Assembly: GCA_026398415.1 (NCBI GenBank)
Contig: JAPLSY010000018.1
Location: 1-64,000, forward strand
Direction: 5' to 3'
Source: Kiritimatiellota bacterium
GTDB lineage: Bacteria; Verrucomicrobiota; Kiritimatiellia; JAAZAB01
DNA length: 64,000 nucleotides
The translations under genes were made by a program, and so were the position numbers. This document shows positions 9,408 to 17,085 of the stretch, in pieces; position 1 is the first letter of the stretch; every line of letters starts with the position of its first letter. The notes under the pieces are model-generated. The model was not told the origin of the DNA, did no database searches, and worked only from the letters and a program-made list of their open reading frames with translations.

Positions 9408-10232
9408 ATGAAGGCAAATAACAGCGGTCAGGAGTCAGACGACAGACGACAGACGACAGACGACAGAAGGCCGGAAGCCAGATGCCAGATGTCAGAAGTC
9501 AGAGGCCTGAGGTTTACCCATCATAGCGAATTACGCGAAGATGGGTCGAAGGTCCGAGGTCAGTTAGTTTGGTTGCCGTCCGCCGTCCCGCCTTTGCCCT
9601 CGCTTCGCTCGTGGCTACGGTGGGCAGGCCGTCGTCCTCTTCAGGCCGTCTTCCGTCCTCCGTCCTCACCGGTCTGTCGTCTGTCGTCCGTCGTCTGTCA
9701 TCCGTCTTCCGCCTTCACCCTGGTGGAACTGCTGGTGGTGATTTCGATCATTGCCCTCCTGTTGGGCATTATCGTGCCCTCGTATTTTTCGATCCGGGAG
9801 AAGGCCAAATATACCAAGGCCAAGGTCACCGTCAAAAACCTGGAAACCGCCTTCAAGGCCTACCTCGACCATTACCGGACTTGGCCGGCGGCGGCCTTTG
9901 GATCTGGAGGAGCGGCCCAGGAGATCGATGAAAATGTTGTTAAAATCCTCCGGGGCGAAAAAGTCGGCAATGACAACACGGATAAGATCGCCTTCTACGA
10001 ATTTGAGACCACTAATTCTCCGGATGGCGCGCTGGATCCTTTTGCCGACTCCACGACCCCTGCCATCCAGAAGACATACCGTGTCCAGTTGGACGATAAT
10101 TATGACAACAAGATTACCGTGGGCGGCCAGGACCTTTACCGGACGGTGATCGTGTGGTCGGTCGGCACGAACCGTTTAGACGCGCTCACTGAGCCGGCCA
10201 CGAAAGAAGGGAATGTGAAGAGCTGGGATTAG
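9408..10232 (+). CDS. Prepilin-type protein, GspG-like (pseudopilin 3)
   Basis: This 274-residue protein has the prepilin segment A|FTLVELLVVISIIALLLGIIVP at about residue 103. The mature part (SIREKAKYTKAKVTVKNLETAFKAYLDHYRTWP ... YRTVIVWSVGTN) follows the GspG plan, with its final strand typical of pseudopilins in this phylum. The 102-residue leader is extraordinary for a prepilin and is almost wholly array-derived: [17 protein letters not shown] from a forward array and PPSSPVCRLSSVVCHPSS from the reverse array, so both arms of one inverted pair are translated. The ATG at 9408 was taken as the start because it is the first in-frame ATG after the previous stop. Whether such a leader is exported normally is unknown. 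Confidence 0.8.
   Translation: MKANNSGQESDDRRQTTDDRRPEARCQMSEVRGLRFTHHSELREDGSKVRGQLVWLPSAVPPLPSLRSWLRWAGRRPLQAVFRPPSSPVCRLSSVVCHPSSAFTLVELLVVISIIALLLGIIVPSYFSIREKAKYTKAKVTVKNLETAFKAYLDHYRTWPAAAFGSGGAAQEIDENVVKILRGEKVGNDNTDKIAFYEFETTNSPDGALDPFADSTTPAIQKTYRVQLDDNYDNKITVGGQDLYRTVIVWSVGTNRLDALTEPATKEGNVKSWD
9434..9715. repeat. Inverted heptamer pair wholly inside the pseudopilin 3 leader
   Basis: Forward units (ACGACAG, then ATGCCAG/ATGTCAG variants) occupy 9434-9510. Reverse units (CTGTCGT, CCGTCGT, CTGTCAT, CCGTCTT) occupy about 9640-9710. A REP-like CGCTCGTGGCTACGGTGGGC stretch lies between them. The reverse arm stops just before the codons for FTLVE. Confidence 0.82.
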
Positions 10233-10237
10233 TCGGT

Positions 10238-10375
10238 ACGTTCCTGGTTCTTGGTTCTTCGTTCTTCGTTAAGGAACGTAGCAATCAGCGGTTATAAATT
10301 GAGTGAAAAGAATGAATGTCCAATTCAGAACGAAAAACGAAGAACAAAGAACAAAGAACGCAGAGCTCAGAACAG
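10238..10375. repeat. Inverted heptamer pair around the pseudopilin 4 start
   Basis: The left arm 10238-10270 (outer end ACGTTCCTGG, then GTTCTTG/GTTCTTC units) faces a right arm at 10318-10375 (AACGAAG, AACAAAG, AACGCAG, AACAGTC units). The loop between them holds the start codon of pseudopilin 4. The inner segment AAGGAACGTAGCAATC recurs at 12500-12516, in front of pseudopilin 6. Confidence 0.8.
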
Positions 10376-10989
10376 TCAGCGGCCTCCCGGCCGCCTTCAC
10401 TCTTTTAGAGGTCATGCTCGTGATTGGGATCGTTGCGATCCTGGCGAGCCTGCTGTACCCGGTGATAATCGGCGCGCGGGCACGCGCCAAGGAAAAGCAG
10501 GCGGCCGCGGAGACGCGTACGATTCTCATGGCCATCAAGGCCTATCACCAGGAATACGGCAAGTGGCCTGCCCAGATCCAGGCGACACAAGATGTGACCT
10601 ATGTAACGAATAATTGGATTGTGATCCAGCCGCTGCTTGGCTCGAATGTTACGCATCCGGAAGATCCTTCGCGGCATTTGAACCCCAAGAACAAGATATT
10701 CCTCAACATGCAGGTCAATACGAACATCATTGATTATGCGGGTAATTACCTTGATCCCTGGGGCATTCCCTATGTTATCTGCATGGATCAGAATGGAGAT
10801 AATAGTATCTCCCTTGTTTGGTCCAATACGCCTCCAATGTCCTATGCGGCCAACAACACCTCGGGCCGGGAAATCGGCGACACCAATATTTATTTGACCT
10901 ATCGCGCAGTGACCAACGATGCCGGCGTAGCCTCGCTGGGCGGCACCGCCAGCACCCTGCCTTGGAATTCCTGGACGGAGATGCCGTAG
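10312..10989 (+). CDS. Prepilin-type protein, GspG-like (pseudopilin 4)
   Basis: This 225-residue protein has A|FTLLEVMLVIGIVAILASLLYPV at about residue 29, followed by ARAKEKQAAAETRTILMAIKAYHQEYGKWP, the GspG-like spacer helix. The start at 10312 (ATGAATG) was preferred over a GTG at 10303 because the same ATGAAT start context is found at the heads of pseudopilins 5 and 6. The leader (FRTKNEEQRTKNAELRT) is a clear heptapeptide repeat translated from AACGAAG-type DNA heptamers. Confidence 0.85.
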   Translation: MNVQFRTKNEEQRTKNAELRTVSGLPAAFTLLEVMLVIGIVAILASLLYPVIIGARARAKEKQAAAETRTILMAIKAYHQEYGKWPAQIQATQDVTYVTNNWIVIQPLLGSNVTHPEDPSRHLNPKNKIFLNMQVNTNIIDYAGNYLDPWGIPYVICMDQNGDNSISLVWSNTPPMSYAANNTSGREIGDTNIYLTYRAVTNDAGVASLGGTASTLPWNSWTEMP

Positions 10990-11006
10990 CGCGCGGAGCA
11001 TTGAAG

Positions 11007-11041
11007 CAAACGTCGAACATCGAACGCCCAACGCCGAATGT
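11007..11041. repeat. Heptamer array (AACGTCG/AACGCCC type)
   Basis: Units AACGTCG, AACATCG, AACGCCC and AACGCCG follow the stop of pseudopilin 4 and precede the toxin-antitoxin pair. A reverse array of the same unit type (GTTGGGCG, TTTGGCG, TTGGACG) occurs at 14526-14560 in the leader of the last cassette protein. Confidence 0.8.
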
Positions 11042-11142
11042 CTGAAAATGGCGGGAGGACGGAGAAAAGCTGGAATATTGATCGCCTATGGAGGGATTCG
11101 CGGGCAAATTGATTGGTGATGACTGTTGGGCTTTTAAAAAAG

Positions 11143-11178
11143 TTGACAGGACTTGAACGGCGTGATACATTGTAACAC
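11143..11178 (+). promoter_or_regulatory. Promoter and palindromic operator of the CopG-PIN pair
   Basis: TTGACA (11143-11148) and TACATT (11166-11171) are separated by 17 bp. Overlapping the -10 is a 17-bp near-palindrome GTGATACATTGTAACAC (11162-11178), three bases before the ATG. Its position is typical for autorepression by a ribbon-helix-helix antitoxin; repression itself is inferred. Confidence 0.75.
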
Positions 11179-11181
11179 ATT

Positions 11182-11397
11182 ATGAATACATTAACTGTCA
11201 GATTGCCGAATGAGCTCCGTTTTGAATTGGAGGGCATAAGCCAGGAACAGCGTAAACCCGTCAGTGATCTTGTGCGGGAGTCTATTCGTCGCTATGTGGT
11301 GCTCGAAAGATTCCGCGCGCTTCGCAAAAAAGTCCTGCCCTTTGCGGAGGCCCAGGGCTTTGTCGTGGACGAGGATGTTTTCAAGGCTGTTTCATGA
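11182..11397 (+). CDS. Ribbon-helix-helix (CopG-type) antitoxin
   Basis: This 71-residue protein begins MNTLTVRLPNEL, the beta strand and first helix of a ribbon-helix-helix DNA-binding fold, followed by SDLVRESIRRYVVLERFRALRKKV. The C-terminal part (FAEAQGFVVDEDVFKAVS) is probably the toxin-binding tail. The gene overlaps the PIN gene by four bases (ATGA), as expected of a toxin-antitoxin operon. The pair sits between pseudopilins 4 and 5 on the same strand and has its own promoter. Confidence 0.88.
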   Translation: MNTLTVRLPNELRFELEGISQEQRKPVSDLVRESIRRYVVLERFRALRKKVLPFAEAQGFVVDEDVFKAVS

Positions 11398-11795
11398 GAA
11401 TTGTGCTCGACGCGAATGTTATCATCGCGGCGTTTGCGGCTCGGGGGTTGTGTGAATCAGTGTTGGAACTATGTTTGGACAGTCACGATCTGCTTCTGAG
11501 CGAAGTGCTTCTGACTGAAATCTGCGGGAATCTCCAACGGAAAATCAAACTGCCGCCAAAGACCGTGGAGCAGATCGAGCATGTTCTTCGTGAAAACGGG
11601 ACCCTGTTCGTTCCAGCGTTGATTCCCGCCAATGCTTGCCGCGATTCCAGCGATGCTCATGTTCTTGGTTTGACTGTGGCGGGACAAGCGGAATGTTTGG
11701 TGACAGGTGACGACGATTTGCTCGTACTCAAGCGATTCAAGCAGTGTCAAATTATGAGTCCGCGGGAGTTCTCGATCTTGATTCATCGGACCTGA
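11394..11795 (+). CDS. PIN-domain toxin (COG1569-like ribonuclease)
   Basis: This 133-residue PIN protein starts MRIVLDANVIIAAFAARG with the first catalytic Asp (D6). A conserved Glu lies in SEVLLTEICGNL, and the acidic cluster DSSDAHVLGLTVAGQAECLVTGDDDLL provides the remaining metal ligands. PIN toxins of this group are Mg-dependent RNases held in check by the upstream antitoxin. All acidic positions appear intact, so the protein is probably active when free. It belongs to a two-gene module with the CopG-type gene, inserted in the pseudopilin series. Confidence 0.9.
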   Translation: MRIVLDANVIIAAFAARGLCESVLELCLDSHDLLLSEVLLTEICGNLQRKIKLPPKTVEQIEHVLRENGTLFVPALIPANACRDSSDAHVLGLTVAGQAECLVTGDDDLLVLKRFKQCQIMSPREFSILIHRT

Positions 11796-11860
11796 ATATT
11801 GCCCGCGAATCGCGCGAAAGGAACGCGAACCCGACAGATTCATTAATTTTAGTGAAACGA

Positions 11861-12415
11861 ATGAATGCCAAACGACGAACGACGAACGACGAACGACGAA
11901 CAGGCGGCCTTCCGGCCGCCTTCACCCTGATCGAGCTCCTGGTCGTCATGGTCATTGCGGCGGTCATCATGGCCGTATCCCTGCCGTCTTTTCTCAGCTT
12001 GGGGCGCGGCGCCGGCATGCGCACTGCCGTCAATAACGTTCGCTCCACGATGGCCTTGTCGCGCCAGTGGGCCATCACGCATCGAGAGGAAATAACGTTT
12101 GTGGCCTCACCTACCGGGATGGTCTGGACGACCAACAATGTGGCCGTTCAAGCCACCAACGATCATGCCTGCTATTATGCGATCAGTGCGGACAATACAA
12201 ACAACTTGATTCAGAGCATTACGGACCTCCCGCTGGATGTGAAATTCTCGGAAGAGGTGAGTGATAATAGCGAGGCAAACCTGACTTTTAAGACTGATGG
12301 TGGACTGACCAGCGGGAGTGACACTAAAAAAATCGTGCTGGTGGATAAGAAAAATGCCACTATCAAAAAGACCATTTCCATTAACGGTCTGACAGGTGGG
12401 ATTAAGGTGCAGTGA
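11861..12415 (+). CDS. FimT/GspH-like pseudopilin, Verru_Chthon cassette protein D-like (pseudopilin 5)
   Basis: This 184-residue protein has A|FTLIELLVVMVIAAVIMAVSLPSF at residues 21-43, followed by the GspH/FimT-like NNVRSTMALSRQWAITHREEITFV. The C-terminal half is beta-rich (VLVDKKNATIKKTISINGLTGGIKV). Together with the next three prepilin genes it matches the four-gene Verru_Chthon cassette known from Verrucomicrobium and Chthoniobacter; the assignment to protein D is from general similarity. The leader MNAKRRTTNDERRTGGLPAA is translated from AACGACG heptamers. Confidence 0.8.
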   Translation: MNAKRRTTNDERRTGGLPAAFTLIELLVVMVIAAVIMAVSLPSFLSLGRGAGMRTAVNNVRSTMALSRQWAITHREEITFVASPTGMVWTTNNVAVQATNDHACYYAISADNTNNLIQSITDLPLDVKFSEEVSDNSEANLTFKTDGGLTSGSDTKKIVLVDKKNATIKKTISINGLTGGIKVQ

Positions 12416-12424
12416 TTTTGAAAT

Positions 12425-12655
12425 CTGTTCATCGTTCTTGGTTCTTCGTTAAGGAACGGGGATAAGGAACGTTCGTCGTTCTTGGTTAAAAACGGGGGAA
12501 AGGAACGTAGCAATCCGTGTAATCAGAATGAATATCCAACGAATAACAAAGAACGAGGTTTCACCACATTTGGCGGCTCCAGAGGCGATCATGGAACGAA
12601 GAACGAAGAACGACCAAGCTCCGCCGGAGCGCTTTGCCCAGGCGAGAGAACGACG
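12425..12655. repeat. Inverted heptamer arrays around the pseudopilin 6 start
   Basis: Reverse units (GTTCTTG, GTTCTTC, GTTAAGG) run from 12430 to 12490. Forward units (AACAAAG, AACGAAG x2, AACGACC) run from 12548 to about 12625, with a second short stretch near 12650. The start codon lies between them. A REP-like GCTCCGCCGGAGCGCTTTGCC segment follows inside the leader. Confidence 0.75.
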
Positions 12656-13118
12656 AACAGGCGGTCTTCCGCCCGCCTTCAGCCTCGTCGAGGTCACCCT
12701 GGCGCTGATGGTCATGGCGATCGGCATCCTCAGCATCATGAGCCTGTTCCCCGCGGGGCTGGACCAGAACGCCCGCTCCATCGCGGATACCCACGCTGCC
12801 TTCTTTGCCGAGGAGGTTTTTGGCGGCTTGCAGGCTCAGGCCGAGACAAATTGGGCGAGATTGGCGGAGGCTCCACTACCGGTGGCGGCTTCCAATTTAT
12901 GGTCGCCTGCACCATCCAGCGTCTATGTCACCGGCACGAATGTAACGACGAATAGCTATAAGTATAACGGCTTTGAAGACCATGCCTTGCGCTACCGGCT
13001 GGTCCTGACGACCAACGGCCTGCTCAAAAAGACGACTCTTTTTGTCTGGCCGGGCGAATTCGGCACCACCAAGGATCCCAGCATTTTCTATGCGGAGTTT
13101 TTCAGGTGGAAGCCGTGA
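12528..13118 (+). CDS. PilV/GspI-like pseudopilin, Verru_Chthon cassette protein B-like (pseudopilin 6)
   Basis: This 196-residue protein has A|FSLVEVTLALMVMAIGILSIMSLFPAG starting at about residue 51, the hallmark of the Verru_Chthon protein B group, followed by DQNARSIADTHAAFFAEEVFGGL. The last part (YRLVLTTNGLLKKTTLFVWPGEFG) is a beta-rich minor-pilin end. The leader of 50 residues contains repeat-derived blocks (MERRTKNDQAPPERFAQARERRTGGLPP), nearly the same as the leader of pseudopilin 2. Ala occupies the -1 position. Confidence 0.82.
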   Translation: MNIQRITKNEVSPHLAAPEAIMERRTKNDQAPPERFAQARERRTGGLPPAFSLVEVTLALMVMAIGILSIMSLFPAGLDQNARSIADTHAAFFAEEVFGGLQAQAETNWARLAEAPLPVAASNLWSPAPSSVYVTGTNVTTNSYKYNGFEDHALRYRLVLTTNGLLKKTTLFVWPGEFGTTKDPSIFYAEFFRWKP

Positions 13119-13119
13119 G

Positions 13120-13165
13120 GCCGGATGGCAGACGACAGACGACAGATGACGGATGACGGACAATG
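13120..13165. repeat. Heptamer array, family A, left of the orphan 76-codon gene
   Basis: ACGACAG, ACGACAG, ATGACGG and ATGACGG units follow the pseudopilin 6 stop. A reverse array of the related CTGGCGT/CTGTCGT type lies at 13478-13530, so the small gene at 13181 is between facing arrays. Confidence 0.8.
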
Positions 13166-13180
13166 GAATAGAGAGGCCAG

Positions 13181-13411
13181 ATGTCGGAACAAATAAAAAT
13201 CATAGGGCATCGTCAACCGGCCTGCGGTTTCAAGCAGGCGGCGGCCTTTTTGGATACCGTTGTCGCTTTGCGTGGAGATCGCCCCTTTATTCCCAAAGGC
13301 TATTATCGGTTTAAGACGTTTGAAGAAGCGCAGGCATGGAATATTAAGATGTTGGCACGAGCAAGAAAGCCATCTGACAACCAATATTTGCCCGCAGATC
13401 ACACGGATTGA
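13181..13411 (+). CDS. Small orphan protein, possible antitoxin-like partner
   Basis: This 76-residue protein is not part of the pseudopilin family. It reads as a soluble alpha/beta protein with GFKQAAAFLDTVVALRGDRPFIPKGYYRFKTFEEAQAWNIKMLARARK. From memory, similar short proteins (RG.RPF.PKGVYRF.TFEEA.AW) lie next to nucleotidyltransferase-type genes in other bacteria, but no such partner is present here. The gene is flanked by inverted heptamer arrays, and its stop overlaps an alternative TTG start of the next pseudopilin. The function is unknown. Confidence 0.6.
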   Translation: MSEQIKIIGHRQPACGFKQAAAFLDTVVALRGDRPFIPKGYYRFKTFEEAQAWNIKMLARARKPSDNQYLPADHTD

Positions 13412-13416
13412 CATGG

Positions 13417-14259
13417 ATGCAGGCCATGATTGAAGAACAAATAACGAGTATAACGAAAAGTCGTAGCTACGGTGGGCGAAGCCTGGTCTGTCGTCCGGCG
13501 TCTGGCATCCGGTGTCTGCCTTCAGCCGCCTTCACCCTGATCGAGGTCCTCGTGGCCATGACGGTCCTTTCGATCATGGTCCTGATGGTGGCCAATATCT
13601 TCCAGAGCAGTTCCGCCTCCTGGAATATCGGCACCCAGAAGGCCGACATGAACACCGCCGCCCGTGCCGCCCTGGACTTCATGGCGCGCGAACTGGCTTC
13701 CGCCGTCGCCGGGCCGATTGAGAAACCTGTCAGCGAGGGAGCGGATTATATGCAGTTCAGGCAGGAATCGCCCAGTGATTTGCGGTTTTTGGCGCTGGCG
13801 AATGAACCAAATGCGTCAGGAAATGAACGGGCAATCCGAGGCGTTTTTTTCTACTTGGATCCGACGGAATATTCATTACGGGCGGGTCAGAAAGTAAAAA
13901 CAGCAATACCGCCCACACCACCCACTCTTGATTGTTATTTCTCGACATCGCCAACATGGCATAATTCGCGTGAGGGCAATTTACTTATCACGAATGTATG
14001 GGAGCTTAATTTCTATGTGTATACAAATGAAACCGACTTGCGAAATGGTAATTATATTATTACACCTCCTCAAAAAACATTAAGCGAATTGCCTCTATGT
14101 GTAGATATTGGCCTTGTAATGTTGAGCGATGATGATATGAAGCGGACCTTGGCATTGAATGGGGATGTATCGGCCCAGACTAACTTTGTGGCCCGCAATT
14201 CCAAGCTCTATTCCACGCGGGTTTATTTCCCGAATCGGAAGGGGTATGGGGGGCGGTAA
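13417..14259 (+). CDS. PilW/GspJ-like pseudopilin, Verru_Chthon cassette protein C-like (pseudopilin 7)
   Basis: This 280-residue protein has A|FTLIEVLVAMTVLSIMVLMVANIF at about residue 39 and then SSSASWNIGTQKADMNTAARAALDFMARELASA, the pattern of GspJ/PilW-type minor pseudopilins and of Verru_Chthon protein C. It ends in a beta strand (STRVYFPNRKGYGGR). The start at ATG 13417 is one of three close options (TTG 13408, ATG 13417, ATG 13426). The leader includes SYGGRSLVCRPASGIRCLPS from REP-like and reverse heptamer DNA. Confidence 0.8.
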   Translation: MQAMIEEQITSITKSRSYGGRSLVCRPASGIRCLPSAAFTLIEVLVAMTVLSIMVLMVANIFQSSSASWNIGTQKADMNTAARAALDFMARELASAVAGPIEKPVSEGADYMQFRQESPSDLRFLALANEPNASGNERAIRGVFFYLDPTEYSLRAGQKVKTAIPPTPPTLDCYFSTSPTWHNSREGNLLITNVWELNFYVYTNETDLRNGNYIITPPQKTLSELPLCVDIGLVMLSDDDMKRTLALNGDVSAQTNFVARNSKLYSTRVYFPNRKGYGGR

Positions 14260-14412
14260 GCGGACGCCAGATGCCTGACACCAGACGCCAGTCCGGAAAA
14301 GCATGAAAGCGAAAGACGGGCAGAAGATGACAGCCTGACGACAGACGACAGATGACGGACGCCAGACCGTGAAGAGTGACACCAGACAACGGACGACAGA
14401 CAACTGACCGGA
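14260..14412. repeat. Mixed heptamer arrays (ACGCCAG and ACGACAG types)
   Basis: The first block (about 14263-14296) uses ATGCCTG, ACACCAG and ACGCCAG units; the second (about 14335-14405) uses ACGACAG, ATGACGG, ACGCCAG, ACAACGG and ACGACAG. They fill the space between pseudopilin 7 and the next gene. Confidence 0.8.
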
Positions 14413-14438
14413 AAAGAAGTTGGAATATTGCCCGCAAA

Positions 14439-16796
14439 ATGAATATTTTATTGACTGATATTAACGAAAACCGAAGAACGAGTCTTCCGTCTTCGCTTCG
14501 AGCGTTCCTGCGTTTTCCCATTCGAAGTTGGGCGTTTGGCGTTGGACGTTGGGCGTTTGCTTTAAGTGTCCGTCGTCCCGCCTTCGCCCAAGGGGCTACG
14601 GTGGGCAGGCCGTCGTCTGCTTCAAGAAGCGGCATCGCCCTGGTCATGGTTTTGGGGATTCTCTCGGTGATGGTGCTCATGGCGGTGGCGTTTGCCATTG
14701 CCATGCGCACGGAACGCGTGGCGGCGGGTAATTATGCCGATAGCGTCCGCGCCCGCCAGTTAGTGCAGGCGGGGTTGGCAAGGGCGCTGGATGACCTGGC
14801 GGGGAAGTTGGGCACCAACGGACTGGGGAGCGCCTTTGGCGGCACAAACTATCCGCCCTGGGATGTGACCAATTCCTATACTATCAATTATACCAATACG
14901 TCAACGAATGCCAATGTGCTTAAATTGCTGGCGCTGAACCGAGCGAACGAAGCTACCAATTTCGTGCCGCGTGCGTTGTGGGTCGCGGCCACTAATGCGG
15001 ATTCGCTCTCTGCGTCCAACCACTGGTTGCTTTTGGACAGCCTGATATACACAAACAATGATGGTATACACCTGGCCGATTCCAACTGCATGGGCCGCGT
15101 AAAATACCTGATCGTGAACTGCTCCGGCCTGCTGGACGCCAATTTTGCGGGTCGTGCCAACAGTGTGATCCGCGGCATGGGCACCAATCCGTCAGATATA
15201 GCGATCTGGGAAATGCCTGAATTTACGCCTGCCGGTGGCGCCACGTTTGCGAATCGACGCGATGCTGGTGCCCCTTCGACTTATCGCTACGAAACACTGG
15301 AAGAATTAACGGCGTTAACCTCGGTAGATATCTGGAGCCACTTTAAAGAGCATCCTTCCAACCTTACCGTTTATTCCTATGCGCCACCCGGGTATTGGGT
15401 CACCAATCCTCCCGTTGGCGTGGGTACTCAGGTGAATCTGAGCGGCTCGGCGTCTGATTTGATCAATCGTATGAGCGAAATTACCAATGCTTTTGTGCGC
15501 GCAGGTTTCAGCCAGTCTGAATCCGGAGTGCTTTTTAGCAATCTGATTGATTATGTGGATTCCGATCCAATTCCAACAAATTTAGAATGCTGCGTTGAAA
15601 ATGTGCCAATGATTAACGAGGTGGTGGTCAGCAATAATGTTGTCGTTGCCAACAGCAGTGGCGGTACGGCGGGAAATAAAGATTATACAATTAACCCTGC
15701 TGTTTATGTTGAATGCTGGTATCCTTTTTTCTCAGCCCCAGTCGGGCTTTTTGATCTTTGGGGTTCAGTCACGTTTGATGCGCCAGGCATATTTACTGCG
15801 CCCGCGGTTAATTTTGGGCCTATGCCCCTTGGGGCTTTTGCGCCCGGCGGTTTTCCATTTAGGATCTGTTGTAACCCACCAGATGTGCCGCATGACGTTT
15901 TGCAGGTTACTACCGTCAAGCTTGTTTCTTCAATCACGCTCAGTGTAAAATTAAATGCCGAGATTGTGGATCAAATCACTATTCCCATCACCTTGACGAA
16001 TGAAAATGACGGCGCGAATAATTCTGTTTCTTATGCATGGGCGGAGTGCCATGATCCAAGATTTAACGCAGATCCGGATAATACAAATCAATGGAGAAAA
16101 CAATCGGGTACACTTCCTTCGTATACGCTTGGCATGATCAATAGCACGTGGCCGGGCGGCTTGTTCCCAGCCGACAGCGATGGAGATGCAAAAATGTTTG
16201 TTGCTAATCAGCCGTTGCGTTCGATTGCCGAGCTTGGTTATCTTGTTTATACTAATGCCCCATGGAAAACGGTAAAACTCTATGGTGCAACCCTCCATCC
16301 CGTGCTTGATATATTTGGTCTTTCAACCAATACCAGCGACATCCTTATGACGAACATGGTGTATCGCGGCAGGGTTAACTGCAGTTCAAATTACGCGCTG
16401 GATGCGACTGCGGTTGTTTTTGCCGATATGCCGGTTGATCAATATCCGGGAGAAGGGGGGAATGTGCTTCTTATGCCGGCGGCGCAAGCTTTTGCAGAGA
16501 AAATATTTAGTAAAGGCATATTCACCAACCTTTCTGATGTTGGCCGTAATCTTAATTCGGCTGATTTTACATTTCCAGCGGGGTTGAATGAGCTTCAAAA
16601 AGAAGCTTATTTCCGCAACACCGGCGGGCTGCTGAACGTGCGCCAGAACCTCTTCACGATCATCATCGAGGCCCAGGTGGCCTCGGGCGGCAATATCCCG
16701 CGTAATCCGGTCAGACAGCGCGCCGTGGCCCTGGTCTGGCGCGATCCCTATACCGGGGAGATGTTTGTGCGCTCGATTAAATGGCTCCGGGACTGA
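14439..16796 (+). CDS. Large GspK/PilX-like prepilin, Verru_Chthon cassette protein A-like
   Basis: This 785-residue protein has the PilX/GspK-type membrane segment SGIALVMVLGILSVMVLMAVAFAIAMRTERVAAGNYADSVRARQLVQAGLARALDDLAG (about 64-122), which matches the large protein A of the Verru_Chthon cassette. The ectodomain is Asn/Thr rich and ends NPVRQRAVALVWRDPYTGEMFVRSIKWL. The ATG at 14439 (ATGAATA) was chosen over an upstream GTG. The leader contains FGVGRWAFALSVRRPAFAQGA, from a reverse AACGCCC-type array and a REP-like module. In GspK-type systems this protein caps the pseudopilus tip. Confidence 0.82.
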   Translation: MNILLTDINENRRTSLPSSLRAFLRFPIRSWAFGVGRWAFALSVRRPAFAQGATVGRPSSASRSGIALVMVLGILSVMVLMAVAFAIAMRTERVAAGNYADSVRARQLVQAGLARALDDLAGKLGTNGLGSAFGGTNYPPWDVTNSYTINYTNTSTNANVLKLLALNRANEATNFVPRALWVAATNADSLSASNHWLLLDSLIYTNNDGIHLADSNCMGRVKYLIVNCSGLLDANFAGRANSVIRGMGTNPSDIAIWEMPEFTPAGGATFANRRDAGAPSTYRYETLEELTALTSVDIWSHFKEHPSNLTVYSYAPPGYWVTNPPVGVGTQVNLSGSASDLINRMSEITNAFVRAGFSQSESGVLFSNLIDYVDSDPIPTNLECCVENVPMINEVVVSNNVVVANSSGGTAGNKDYTINPAVYVECWYPFFSAPVGLFDLWGSVTFDAPGIFTAPAVNFGPMPLGAFAPGGFPFRICCNPPDVPHDVLQVTTVKLVSSITLSVKLNAEIVDQITIPITLTNENDGANNSVSYAWAECHDPRFNADPDNTNQWRKQSGTLPSYTLGMINSTWPGGLFPADSDGDAKMFVANQPLRSIAELGYLVYTNAPWKTVKLYGATLHPVLDIFGLSTNTSDILMTNMVYRGRVNCSSNYALDATAVVFADMPVDQYPGEGGNVLLMPAAQAFAEKIFSKGIFTNLSDVGRNLNSADFTFPAGLNELQKEAYFRNTGGLLNVRQNLFTIIIEAQVASGGNIPRNPVRQRAVALVWRDPYTGEMFVRSIKWLRD

Positions 16797-16985
16797 AGAC
16801 GGCCTGAAGGCCGGACGACAGACGACGGACGACAGACGACAGACCGGAAAGACGGAGGGCGGGAGACGACCTGAAGGCCGGACGACAGACCAGGCTTTGC
16901 CCAAAGGGCTACGCCCTGGCACACGACGGCCTGCTCACCGGCCTGTCCGGCGTAGCCTTGGCGAAGACGGGACGACAGAAGCACG
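16797..16985. repeat. Heptamer arrays around a REP-like module
   Basis: ACGACAG, ACGACGG, ACGACAG and ACGACAG units (16815-16845) are followed by a REP-like segment with GGGCTACGCCCTGGC (about 16905-16921), a second with GGCGTAGCCTTGGCGAAGAC (16948-16967) and a final GACGACAG. Nothing here looks like a gene. Confidence 0.78.
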
Positions 16986-17033
16986 TGGAACGTGACGGCT
17001 CGCGCACTGAGATTTGTCAGCCAGAAAAAATGA

Positions 17034-17062
17034 TTGACGTCTGTACCCCATTTGTGCTACAA
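17034..17062 (+). promoter_or_regulatory. Promoter of the RelB-YafQ pair
   Basis: TTGACG (17034-17039) and CTACAA (17057-17062) are 17 bp apart. The antitoxin has a good ribosome binding site (AAAGGAG) 20 bases further on. The -10 is a poor match, so this is tentative. Confidence 0.5.
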
Positions 17063-17085
17063 GTTTGCCCATAAAAGGAGATACT

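Noticed and set aside
11007..11142. Insertion sequence remnant before the CopG-PIN pair
   Set aside because: No transposase fragment or terminal inverted repeats with target duplication were found; the region holds a heptamer array and ordinary sequence.
6913..14640. Integron gene-cassette array
   Set aside because: Small cargo genes are interspersed with inverted repeats, but there are no attC-type core sites, the cassettes do not share one element, and no integron integrase is present.
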